Below, in pieces: positions 56,695 through 64,000 of a stretch of DNA of 64,000 nucleotides. A program made the position numbers and the translations under genes. The stretch comes from Acidobacteriota bacterium. GTDB lineage: Bacteria; Acidobacteriota; Terriglobia; Terriglobales; SCQP01. The stretch's first letter is position 1. Each line of letters begins with the position of its first letter. The DNA lies in NCBI GenBank assembly GCA_004299485.1, contig SCQP01000001.1:186001-250000 (forward strand), given 5' to 3'. The notes under the pieces were generated by a model. That model was not told the DNA's origin and ran no database searches. It saw only the letters and a program-made list of their open reading frames with translations.

Positions 56695-59600
56695 ATGAAT
56701 CTTTCCGGCCTGTTTATTCGCCGCCCGATTGCTACCGCGCTGCTCATGATGGCGCTGCTGGTGTTCGGCATCGCTGCCTATTTCCGGCTGCCGGTGAGCG
56801 ATCTGCCCAACGTCGATTTTCCGACGATTGAGGTCAGTGCCGGCCTGCCCGGCGCGAGCGCGCAGACCATGGCCTCGTCGGTAGCTACGCCGCTGGAAAA
56901 GCAGTTTTCCGCCATTCCGGGCCTCGATGAAATGAGCTCAACCAGCTCGCAGGACCGGACCTCGATTGCCCTGCAATTTGACCTCTCGCGCAATATCGAC
57001 GGTGCGGCCAGCGACGTCCAAACTGCCATCGCGGCCGCCGCCGGCCAGCTTCCCGCCGGCATGCCCTCCCCGCCGACGTTCCGCAAGGTAAATCCCGCGG
57101 ATTCATCCGTCATCAACATCGCCATCAGCTCCGCCACCCTGCCGCTGCGCACCGTCGATCACTACGCTGAGGTCACCGTCGGCGAGCAGATCTCCATGAT
57201 CAAAGGCGTGGCCCAGGTGAACGTCTTCGGGCAGCGCAAATTCGCCGTACGTATTCAGTTGAATCCGCTGGCCATGGCGGCGCGCGGCATCGGCATCGAT
57301 CAGGTGCAGCAGGCCATTCAGCAGGGCAACGTGAACCTGCCCTCGGGCGTTCTCTGGGGCCGAACCAAGGCCTACACGCTGCAGGCTACCGGGCAGCTCA
57401 CCAGCGCGGCGCAGTACAAGAATCTGATTATTGCCGTCCATGCCGGGGCGCCGGTGCGGCTGCAAGACATCGGCGATGTCGTCGACAGCGTGCAAAACGA
57501 CAAGACCGAGAGCTGGCTGAACGGCACCCCGACGGTAATGCTCAGCATCATGAAGCAGCCGGGCACCAACACCATCGATGTCGTCAACCGAATCATCGCC
57601 ATGCTGCCCACCATCCGCCAGTCGGTGCCCCCCTCAGTGCAGGTGAAGGTGGAGTACAACAAGGCGATCCCGGTCGAGTCTTCCATCAGCGACGTAAAGT
57701 TCACGCTGATTCTGGCGATTCTGCTGGTGGTGCTGGTCATTTTCCTGTTCCTGAAGAACTTCTCCGCCACCATCATCCCCAGTCTGGCGCTGCCCTTCAC
57801 CATCATCGGCACCTTCGCCGTGATGTACCTGCTCAGCTATAGCCTGGACACGCTCTCGCTGCTGGCGCTGACGCTCTCGGTGGGCTTCGTGGTCGACGAT
57901 GCCATCGTCATGCTCGAAAACATCGTGCGCCACATGGAAATGGGCAAGCCGGTGTTGCAGGCGGCGTTCGATGGCTCGAAGGAAATCAGCTTCACGATTT
58001 TGTCGATGACGCTGGCGTTGACCGCGGTATTTATTCCCTTCCTGTTCATGGGCGGCGTCTTGGGTCGCCTGCTGCACGAATTTGCAGTCACGATCATGGC
58101 GGCGATTCTAGTCAGCGGCTTTGTGTCCCTGACGCTGACGCCGATGCTGTGCAGCCGCTTCCTCAAGCACGAGGGAAACCGCAAGCACAGCCTGCTGTAC
58201 CGGATGCTCGAGGGCGGCTATCAGTGGATGTACCGCGTCTACGACGTGAGCCTGCGCGCGGTGCTGCGCCATCCGGCGCTGACCATGCTGGGTGCGGCGA
58301 TTCTGTTGCTGGTGACGGTAAAGCTGTTCCTGGTGCTGCCCACCGGCTTTTTGCCCAGCCAGGACATGGACGAGGTGGTCGGCAAGCTGCAGGCGGCCCA
58401 GGGCATTCCCTGGCCGGAGCTGAAGCAGAAGGAGCTGCAGGCAATCAAGGTATTTACGGCCCTGCCCGGCAGCGACGCGGTGATGTCGTTTGCCGGCGGC
58501 AATACCGGCTCCATCTACGATCACCTGGTGCCGGCTTCGCAGCGCAAAATGACCGCGGACGAAATCATCGCCAAGGTGCGGCCGGAGCTGGAAAAAATTC
58601 CCGGTGTGCGGGTGTTTTTACAGAACCCGCCGCCCATCCGCATCGGCGCACATTCGACCAATAGTCTCTACCAGATGGCGCTGGAGGGCGCGGATCCGGA
58701 GGAGCTGTATCACTGGGCGCCGATCCTGGAGCAAAAGCTCGCGGCCGAACCCATGCTGAAGGGCGTCAACACCGACATGCAGTTGGCCAACCCGCAGATC
58801 AACGTGGTGATTGACCGCAACAAGGCCTCCACGCTCGGGGTCAGCGCCGAATCAATTGAGAACGCGCTCTACACCGCCTATGGCCAGCGCCTGCTCTCGC
58901 TCATCTACGCCCCCGACGACGAATACTACGTCATCACCGAGCTGCAGCCGAAGTTCCAGATCAACCCGCAAACCCTCAGCTACCTGTACGTGCACTCCAG
59001 CACCGGCGCCCTGGTGCCGCTGAGCGCCGTGACGCAGTTTCACCAGAGCCTGGGGCCTTTGCAGGTGAACCATATCAGCGAGTTCCCCGCAGTCACCATC
59101 TCCTTCAACCTGGCGTTGGGCGCGTCACTCGGGCCGGCGGTGGCGCTGATCCAGCAGACGGCGAAGCAGACGCTCCCGAGCGACATCAGCGTGGTGCTGG
59201 AAGGCACGGCGCAGGTGTTTCAGCAGTCGATGCAGGGCCTGGGGCTGCTGGTGCTGATGGCGATTGCCGTGATTTATATCGTGCTGGGCATCCTCTACGA
59301 AAGCTTCATCCATCCCCTGACGATTCTGTCCGGCCTGCCGGCAGCGGCCTTTGGCGCGCTGCTGGCGCTGTGGTACTTCCACTTCGACCTGAATATCTAC
59401 TCGATCGTGGGCATCATCATGCTCATCGGCATCGTGAAGAAGAACGCCATCATGATGATCGACTTCGCGCTGCAGGCCGAGCGTGACGATGGCCTGGGAC
59501 CGCGCGATTCGATTTACCAGGGCGCGCTGATCCGCTTCCGCCCGATCATGATGACCACCTTCTGTGCGCTGGTGGGCACACTGCCCATCGCGGTGGCCGT

Positions 59601-59784
59601 GGGCGCGAGCGGCAAGAGCCGGCAGCCGCTCGGCGTCGCCGTGGTAGGCGGCCTGGTGTTCGCACAGTTCCTGACGCTGTACATCATCCCGGTGGTCTAT
59701 ATCTACATGGACCGCTTCCAGCGCGCCTTCGGCCGCAAGAAGGCGCCTGCCCCCGCACCCCAACTGGCGTCGCAGCACCAGTGA
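56695..59784 (+). CDS. RND multidrug efflux pump, inner membrane subunit
   Basis: A 1029-residue AcrB/MdtB-type transporter. SGLFIRRPIATALLMMALLV is the first helix. The paired Asp of the proton relay are D401-D402 (GFVVDDAIVMLENI) in helix 4. FIPFLFMGGVLGRLLHEFA and the C-terminal GIVKKNAIMMIDFALQAERD with its Lys complete the relay. PDGLP-like porter segments (FPTIEVSAGLPGASAQTMAS) are present. It exports drugs or lipophilic compounds with the adaptor encoded just before it. The closest named group is MdtB/MdtC, judged from motifs only. Confidence 0.95.
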   Translation: MNLSGLFIRRPIATALLMMALLVFGIAAYFRLPVSDLPNVDFPTIEVSAGLPGASAQTMASSVATPLEKQFSAIPGLDEMSSTSSQDRTSIALQFDLSRNIDGAASDVQTAIAAAAGQLPAGMPSPPTFRKVNPADSSVINIAISSATLPLRTVDHYAEVTVGEQISMIKGVAQVNVFGQRKFAVRIQLNPLAMAARGIGIDQVQQAIQQGNVNLPSGVLWGRTKAYTLQATGQLTSAAQYKNLIIAVHAGAPVRLQDIGDVVDSVQNDKTESWLNGTPTVMLSIMKQPGTNTIDVVNRIIAMLPTIRQSVPPSVQVKVEYNKAIPVESSISDVKFTLILAILLVVLVIFLFLKNFSATIIPSLALPFTIIGTFAVMYLLSYSLDTLSLLALTLSVGFVVDDAIVMLENIVRHMEMGKPVLQAAFDGSKEISFTILSMTLALTAVFIPFLFMGGVLGRLLHEFAVTIMAAILVSGFVSLTLTPMLCSRFLKHEGNRKHSLLYRMLEGGYQWMYRVYDVSLRAVLRHPALTMLGAAILLLVTVKLFLVLPTGFLPSQDMDEVVGKLQAAQGIPWPELKQKELQAIKVFTALPGSDAVMSFAGGNTGSIYDHLVPASQRKMTADEIIAKVRPELEKIPGVRVFLQNPPPIRIGAHSTNSLYQMALEGADPEELYHWAPILEQKLAAEPMLKGVNTDMQLANPQINVVIDRNKASTLGVSAESIENALYTAYGQRLLSLIYAPDDEYYVITELQPKFQINPQTLSYLYVHSSTGALVPLSAVTQFHQSLGPLQVNHISEFPAVTISFNLALGASLGPAVALIQQTAKQTLPSDISVVLEGTAQVFQQSMQGLGLLVLMAIAVIYIVLGILYESFIHPLTILSGLPAAAFGALLALWYFHFDLNIYSIVGIIMLIGIVKKNAIMMIDFALQAERDDGLGPRDSIYQGALIRFRPIMMTTFCALVGTLPIAVAVGASGKSRQPLGVAVVGGLVFAQFLTLYIIPVVYIYMDRFQRAFGRKKAPAPAPQLASQHQ

Positions 59785-59791
59785 GCTAAAT

Positions 59792-61009
59792 TTAGTGGCT
59801 GGAGGCGGAGGCGCTGGCGACGTCCGGCTGCGCGCCGGCTGCGGCGGTGGGTGTGGCGGAGCTGCAAATACGGTTGCGGCCGGTACGCTTGGCCTCGTAC
59901 AAGGCGGCATCAGCGCGCTGCAGCAGAGAAGGCCAGGAATCGGCGGCGGTGGCCATGGTCACGCCAAAGCTGGCGGTGACACTGATCGAGGCGCCTTCAA
60001 AATCGATGCGCAGCGCCTCCAGTTGACTGCGCAGGCGCTCGGCCACCAGACCCGCGCGCGCAGCATCCCGTGCCGGCAAAACCGCGACAAATTCTTCCCC
60101 GCCTAGCCGCGCCAGCAGATCGCTGCGGCGCAAGCACTGGGCCAGCAGTTGCGCCGCGCCTGCCAGCGCGGCATCACCGGCAGCATGGCCAAAGTGATCG
60201 TTCAATCCCTTGAAATGATCCAGGTCCAGCGCGACCACGGCCAACGGCGTTTGCAATCGCCGGCTGGCGCTGAGCGCGCGCTGGGCCTCGATCTCGAGAC
60301 CGCGGCGGTTGAGCAGGCCGGTCAGCGCATCCGTACGCACCTGTTGCTCCAATTGCAGCCGCAAGCGCGCCGTTGCCATCCAGACAAACCCAAAGGCCAT
60401 GCAGGCAGTGGCGATCAGGAAAATGATGAGTCCCACAACCGCGGTCGAATTGGGCCGGAACGCCTCAGTGGGAATAAACGGCACGCCACGCAACGGGCCG
60501 AAAATAGCGCGGACCGCAAACAGCAGCATGACCACGCCCAGCAGTGCGGCGACCCCGCGGCCCGCCGTGCTTTCCAGAGGCTCCGTATGCGCCAGCAGTA
60601 AAAATACTCCCACCAGGAGCTGACCGATAAAAAAGATCGCAAACACCTGCATCGCCGCCTGCATATTCACGGCGAGCAAAAAACCCTCAGCGGCGCAAAA
60701 CACCACAACCAATCCCAGGCCCCAGTGCAGGACGCTGTTGCCGCTATGGGTGAACTCGCTCAGGCCGTGGGTCAACAGCACCGCGCCCAGCAGCACCAAC
60801 GCCCGGGCGCCATAGACCGTCGCGGGCTCGGGCCCGTCGGCGCGCAGCGTAACCAGCAAAAGAGCGACGGCAACGGCGGCATAATAGTAGGCGTACCAGC
60901 GCAGATTGCGCATGTGCTCCGCGCTGCGGCTGAGCAGCAGCAGCGCCAGCGCGCAGGCCGCCTGCACGAACAGATCGGCGAATAGCAATGTGCGAAGAAC
61001 CATGCTCAC
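59792..61009 (-). CDS. membrane-bound diguanylate cyclase
   Basis: A 405-residue protein. The first ~210 residues hold about seven hydrophobic segments forming an uncharacterised sensor part (TLLFADLFVQAACALALLLL, then ALVLLGAVLLTHGLSEF). The GGDEF domain has DALTGLLNRRGLE, VALDLDHFKGLNDHFGH and the active site ARLGGEEFVAVLP. RRSD five residues before GGEEF is an intact I-site. A short Ala/Ser-rich tail follows. It is convergent with the RND pump gene (7 bp between the stops). Confidence 0.92.
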   Translation of the reverse strand: MSMVLRTLLFADLFVQAACALALLLLSRSAEHMRNLRWYAYYYAAVAVALLLVTLRADGPEPATVYGARALVLLGAVLLTHGLSEFTHSGNSVLHWGLGLVVVFCAAEGFLLAVNMQAAMQVFAIFFIGQLLVGVFLLLAHTEPLESTAGRGVAALLGVVMLLFAVRAIFGPLRGVPFIPTEAFRPNSTAVVGLIIFLIATACMAFGFVWMATARLRLQLEQQVRTDALTGLLNRRGLEIEAQRALSASRRLQTPLAVVALDLDHFKGLNDHFGHAAGDAALAGAAQLLAQCLRRSDLLARLGGEEFVAVLPARDAARAGLVAERLRSQLEALRIDFEGASISVTASFGVTMATAADSWPSLLQRADAALYEAKRTGRNRICSSATPTAAAGAQPDVASASASSH

Positions 61010-61086
61010 TCACTCGGCCCAGTCGGTGCCCGATAGGGGGAAGCACGGTGGAACAGTAGCACGCCCGAATGACTCTTGGCCAGAGT

Positions 61087-61527
61087 CTACCTTGGTTCCG
61101 GCGGACAATGCAAGGCGCGGCGCGCCGCATCCTGCACCCGCTGCAGCGGCACGCCGTGGCGGCGCGCGGCGGCGCGGCAATCCTCATACTCCGGCAGCGC
61201 CCGGTCTCCCGAAGCTTTTACGCGGATGGGGCCGTAGGAAGTATCCACAGTAGTGACTGACCGTTTAGCTACAAGTCGCTCAGTGATATGGAACCGCACG
61301 CCAAGAGTCGTGGTCTCAGTAAGCAGCAGCTCCGCCAGCGCGTGCTGCAACTCCGGTCGCGCCAGCAGGGTAAGCAAAACGCCGGGGCGGTTCTTTTTCA
61401 TCTGCACCGGCGTGGTATAGGCGTCCAGCGCGCCCAGTTCGAGCGCGCGCTCCAGCACGTAACCGATGACCTGCGGGCTGCAATCGTCCAGCGTGCTTTG
61501 CAACTCGACAATCGTCTCGGTCTGCAT
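61087..61527 (-). CDS. stand-alone LarC C-terminal domain protein
   Basis: A 146-residue protein that matches only the second half of LarC, the nickel-insertion CTP-dependent cyclometallase. VELQSTLDDCSPQVIGYVLE, ALELGALDAYTTPVQMKKNR, PGVLLTLLARPE, TETTTLGVRFHITERLV, YGPIRVKASGD and LPEYEDCRAAARRHGVPLQ are in LarC order. The ~250-residue N-terminal domain, with the CTP-related part, is absent and there is no larA or larB nearby. The start ATG has normal spacing, so it looks like an independent gene, 8 bases after ypdA. Confidence 0.78.
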   Translation of the reverse strand: MQTETIVELQSTLDDCSPQVIGYVLERALELGALDAYTTPVQMKKNRPGVLLTLLARPELQHALAELLLTETTTLGVRFHITERLVAKRSVTTVDTSYGPIRVKASGDRALPEYEDCRAAARRHGVPLQRVQDAARRALHCPPEPR

Positions 61528-61535
61528 GGCTGCGG

Positions 61536-62519
61536 CTAGCGGGCGATGGCGGCGCCACGCTGCGCCAGAATGCTCGCGACAATCACTTGCCCGTGGAAGC
61601 GTCCGTTTTCGATGAAAATCTCCGACGTGTTCCGGCCCGCCACCACCACGCCGCCCAGGTATAGCCCGGGAACATTGGTTTCATACGTGGCCGGATCGCA
61701 CACCGGGCGCTCGGCGTCATCGAGCGTCACGCCGGCATCGCGCAAGAACTGAAAATCGGGGTGGTAGCCGGTGAGCGCGAAGACAAAATCGGCCGGCATC
61801 TCGGATTCACCATCGGGGCCGTGCAGCCGCAGTTTGCCGGGCTGGATTTCGCGCACGTGGGTCGAAAAACGGGCGGCAATTTCGCCCGCCTTGAGACGGT
61901 TATCGATATCCGGCCGGACCCAGTACTTGATGCTTTTGGCCAGCTCGGCGCGGCGGTGAATCAGCGTCACTTTGGCGCCGTGACGGAACAAGTCGAGAGC
62001 GGTTTCGACGGCGAAATTCTTGCCGCCAATGACCGCGACGCGCAGGCCGGCAAAGGCATGGGCCTCGTGAAAATAGTGATACACATGCGGCAGTTCTTCG
62101 CCGGGCACGCCCATCAGATTAGGCAGATCGTAGTAGCCGGTGGCGATGACGACGGCTTCGGCTTCATAGCGGGCGCGATCGGAAATCACGCGAAAGCCTG
62201 GAGTGCCGGGCGTACGCGGCGTAATGCTCTCCACCCGCTCGTACTGCCTCACGTCCAATTGGAAATGGGCCGTCACTTTGCGGTAGTATTCCAGGGCCTC
62301 CAGCCGCGAGGGCTTCGCTTGGGCGCAGGGGAATGGGATCCCGCCGATTTCCAGTAGCTCTGAGGTGGTAAAAAAAACCATGTTGGCGGGGTAGTGAAAA
62401 ATCGAGTTCACCAGGCAGCCTTTTTCGATAACCACCGCACGCAGGCCCTTTTGCTGGGCTTCAATGGCGCAGGCGAGCCCGGTCGGCCCCGCCCCCACGA
62501 TCAATACATCAATTTCCAT
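61536..62519 (-). CDS. ypdA: YpdA-like bacillithiol disulfide reductase
   Basis: A 327-residue FAD/NADPH flavoprotein of the thioredoxin-reductase-like YpdA (Bdr) family. VLIVGAGPTGLACAIEAQQK is the FAD motif. GCLVNSIFHYPANMVFFTTS, EIGGIPFPCAQAKPSRLEAL and the NADPH motif VAVIGGKNFAVETALDLFRH are characteristic, and DFVFALTGYHPDFQFLRDAG and NVPGLYLGGVVVAGRNTSEI end the enzyme. It lacks the CxxC of thioredoxin reductase. YpdA reduces oxidised bacillithiol, a low-molecular-weight thiol reported for Acidobacteriota. It starts the pair with the LarC-like gene. Confidence 0.92.
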   Translation of the reverse strand: MEIDVLIVGAGPTGLACAIEAQQKGLRAVVIEKGCLVNSIFHYPANMVFFTTSELLEIGGIPFPCAQAKPSRLEALEYYRKVTAHFQLDVRQYERVESITPRTPGTPGFRVISDRARYEAEAVVIATGYYDLPNLMGVPGEELPHVYHYFHEAHAFAGLRVAVIGGKNFAVETALDLFRHGAKVTLIHRRAELAKSIKYWVRPDIDNRLKAGEIAARFSTHVREIQPGKLRLHGPDGESEMPADFVFALTGYHPDFQFLRDAGVTLDDAERPVCDPATYETNVPGLYLGGVVVAGRNTSEIFIENGRFHGQVIVASILAQRGAAIAR

Positions 62520-62544
62520 ACCGCTATTGTAGTCTCCAGCTCCC

Positions 62545-62579
62545 CTGCCCCCTGGCCTCTGACCTCTGACCCCTGGCCC
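62545..62579 (+). repeat. heptamer tandem repeat CTGRCCY, five units
   Basis: CTGCCCC, CTGGCCT, CTGACCT, CTGACCC, CTGGCCC fill the gap between the divergent ypdA and BamE-like genes. The units match those at 39029-39056. Confidence 0.85.
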
Positions 62580-62600
62580 CTGCTATATACTGGCGGTATC

Positions 62601-63656
62601 ATGTGGCGCTGGGTAGCAAGCTGCGCTGTGGGAGTTGCCATGCTGGGCACTGCGATCGCGCCCCGGACCCTCGCGGCCTCGCAGCCTAAACTGACGGAAG
62701 CGCAGCGCATCGCCATCATCCGCGCCCTGATCGCCGAAGTGGGCATTGCGCGGCAGCCCCTGCCACCCGACAAACACGGCGTGGTCATCAACCCCGAGGG
62801 CCAAATCCTGAACTTGAGCGCCGTCCAGCAGGCACTGCTGGACCGTGGCGATTCGGCGCAACGCGGCGCCCGCGTCGCCATCACCGCGATTGAGTTCAAG
62901 AGCGACCACATCGTATTCACCATCAACGGCGGTCCACATAAAACGCACTGGTACAATCACGTCCATATTGGCATGAGCGGCAACATGTCCCCCACGCAGA
63001 CGACCGTGCAGGGCGGACCCCATGGCTCGGTCATCACCCTGCAGTTTGCCAACGACGTTCCACCGCTCACACCGGAGCAGGTCAGGCATTATCTTTCGCC
63101 ACTGATCGACTGGGATCCGCCCGCCAAAGCCATGGTGATGGTGCAACCGCTGCCAGCGCCGGTGAAAGCGGCGATCAAAGACCACAAGGTCCTGGTGGGC
63201 ATGACCAAGCAGATGGTGGTCGCCGCGCTCGGCCGCACCGGCAACAAGAGCGGCTCAACCGACGCGCAGGGACAGCAGGTGGAGGACTGGGTTTATGGCA
63301 AACCGCCGGAGACCACGTTCGTGCGCTTCCAGGGCATCCGCGTGATTCGCGTCACCGTCTGGCATAACGGCGGGCAGACGGTTTCCACCCAAGCGCCCCC
63401 GGAGCTCTCCGCAGAGATCCACCGGCGCCAGCAGCAAGCCGCGCAAGTGGAGCAGGAGGCTTCCCAGCCCCCGCCCACACTGCGCCGGCCCGGCGATGCG
63501 CCGCCGCCCAAGCCGCAGCCCGGCCGCACGACACAGCCGATGCTGCCACCGCAGCAGCCTCCTCCGCCTCCGCCGCCGGGAACGAGCACGAACCCGCAGC
63601 AAAACCCCCAGTTCCCGCCGGTCATCTGCTGCGGCGGCCGGCCGCAAGAACGATAG
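62601..63656 (+). CDS. secreted protein with BamE/SmpA-like segment
   Basis: A 351-residue exported protein. ATG 62601 starts a signal peptide (RWVASCAVGVAMLGTAIAPR). The first domain (about 30-180) is unassigned, with HYTWYN-like aromatic patches (GGPHKTHWYNHVHIGMSGN). At about 195-260 the order VLVGMTKQMVVAALGRTGNK, then VEDWVYGKPPETTFVRFQG resembles BamE/SmpA domains, which bridge outer-membrane assembly factors. The C-terminal ~85 residues are Pro- and Gln-rich, ending in a CC pair. Function inferred only weakly. Confidence 0.65.
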   Translation: MWRWVASCAVGVAMLGTAIAPRTLAASQPKLTEAQRIAIIRALIAEVGIARQPLPPDKHGVVINPEGQILNLSAVQQALLDRGDSAQRGARVAITAIEFKSDHIVFTINGGPHKTHWYNHVHIGMSGNMSPTQTTVQGGPHGSVITLQFANDVPPLTPEQVRHYLSPLIDWDPPAKAMVMVQPLPAPVKAAIKDHKVLVGMTKQMVVAALGRTGNKSGSTDAQGQQVEDWVYGKPPETTFVRFQGIRVIRVTVWHNGGQTVSTQAPPELSAEIHRRQQQAAQVEQEASQPPPTLRRPGDAPPPKPQPGRTTQPMLPPQQPPPPPPPGTSTNPQQNPQFPPVICCGGRPQER

Positions 63657-63673
63657 ACCGATCAACCCGCCCG

Positions 63674-64000
63674 CTAGCGTTTGCGTTCGAGGCGATGCAG
63701 TTCGACGTCGGCCTGGCGCGCGGCCTGGGTGCCCGGGTGGTTTTTCGACAAGGCGCGGAATTCGCTGATGGCGGCCGCGCGGTTCCCCATCTTTTCGAGG
63801 CTGACGCCCTTGTTCAGCTCCGCCAGCGGGGTCTTGCCGTTGTCCGGGTACATTTCGATCAGGGTATTGAACTGATCGATGGCCTCGTTGAACTGGCCGT
63901 TATTCAGGAACACGGTGCCCAGGAAATAGGTCGCATCGGGCACCTGTGGCGCCGCCGGGTTCCTGCGGATGAAACGCGCCAGCTCGACCTGTGCCTGCGG
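63674..64000 (-). CDS. tetratricopeptide protein (YbgF/BamD-like), partial
   Basis: The reading frame enters from the right edge and ends at 63674. It has TPR repeats: ATYFLGTVFLNNGQFNEAID, FNTLIEMYPDNGKTPLAELN, then KGVSLEKMGNRAAAISEFRA and LSKNHPGTQAARQADVEL. This pattern is that of the C-terminal TPR part of CpoB/YbgF or BamD-like envelope proteins. The N-terminus lies outside the window, so the exact family cannot be told. Confidence 0.85.
   Translation of the reverse strand, partial: PQAQVELARFIRRNPAAPQVPDATYFLGTVFLNNGQFNEAIDQFNTLIEMYPDNGKTPLAELNKGVSLEKMGNRAAAISEFRALSKNHPGTQAARQADVELHRLERKR

Overview
The window looks like a chromosome segment of a GC-rich Gram-negative bacterium, most likely an acidobacterium (Acidobacteriota, Terriglobia-like). 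This rests on an Oar-type TonB-dependent receptor with an N-terminal carboxypeptidase-regulatory domain, an orphan MacB-like permease of the acidobacterial type (ADOP), a YpdA-type bacillithiol disulfide reductase, Kdo/LPS genes (kdsD, kdsC), an RND pump, and many secreted peptidases. This is inference from gene content; no rRNA is present.

Positions 1-7100 are an accessory island and gene graveyard. They hold two broken HepT-like fragments and two decayed ISL3-type transposase fragments around an intact Mrr-like nuclease gene, then a DGPF (YCII) gene fused by deletion to the tail of an ECF42-type sigma factor, and a secreted protein of unknown function. Next come two divergent genes: a 477-residue zinc-ribbon protein and a 336-residue protein with the motifs of a cholera/pertussis-type ADP-ribosyltransferase. 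The transferase gene lies between two tRNA 3'-half remnants. A truncated VapC and three of five copies of a dispersed structured repeat lie in the same island.

7100-34000 is mostly ordinary chromosome. It holds an excisionase/TOBE regulator, the TonB receptor, two secreted repeat proteins, a diguanylate cyclase, a penicillin-acylase-type hydrolase with a hydroxyacid dehydrogenase, and a minus-strand run (M50-CBS protease, GH15 glucoamylase, tagatose-bisphosphate aldolase, hemW, threonine aldolase, S8 peptidase). A plus-strand run follows (VIT1 transporter, era, nrdR, SYLF protein), then thiO facing kdsD-kdsC-thioesterase-hutH.

34000-43000 carries a VapBC locus with two tandem antitoxins, an S9 peptidase, a thioredoxin-domain (DUF255) protein, a cysteine-free peroxiredoxin relative, a PAS histidine kinase, mutY, an AbrB/PIN toxin-antitoxin pair and one complete tRNA-Val(GAC). 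43000-64000 holds malic enzyme, a ClC channel with CBS domains, a lipoprotein beta-propeller, the ADOP permease, an amidohydrolase, an S10 carboxypeptidase, an NnrS-like protein, an RND adaptor/pump pair, a second diguanylate cyclase, ypdA with a stand-alone LarC C-terminal domain, a BamE-like secreted protein and the start of a TPR protein that runs off the window.

Repeats link these regions. A roughly 108-bp element with the end GTGGCTCGCCAC occurs five times, three times directly behind a stop codon. Degenerate heptamer tandem repeats sit in four intergenic gaps. No CRISPR array, rRNA operon or complete insertion sequence is visible.
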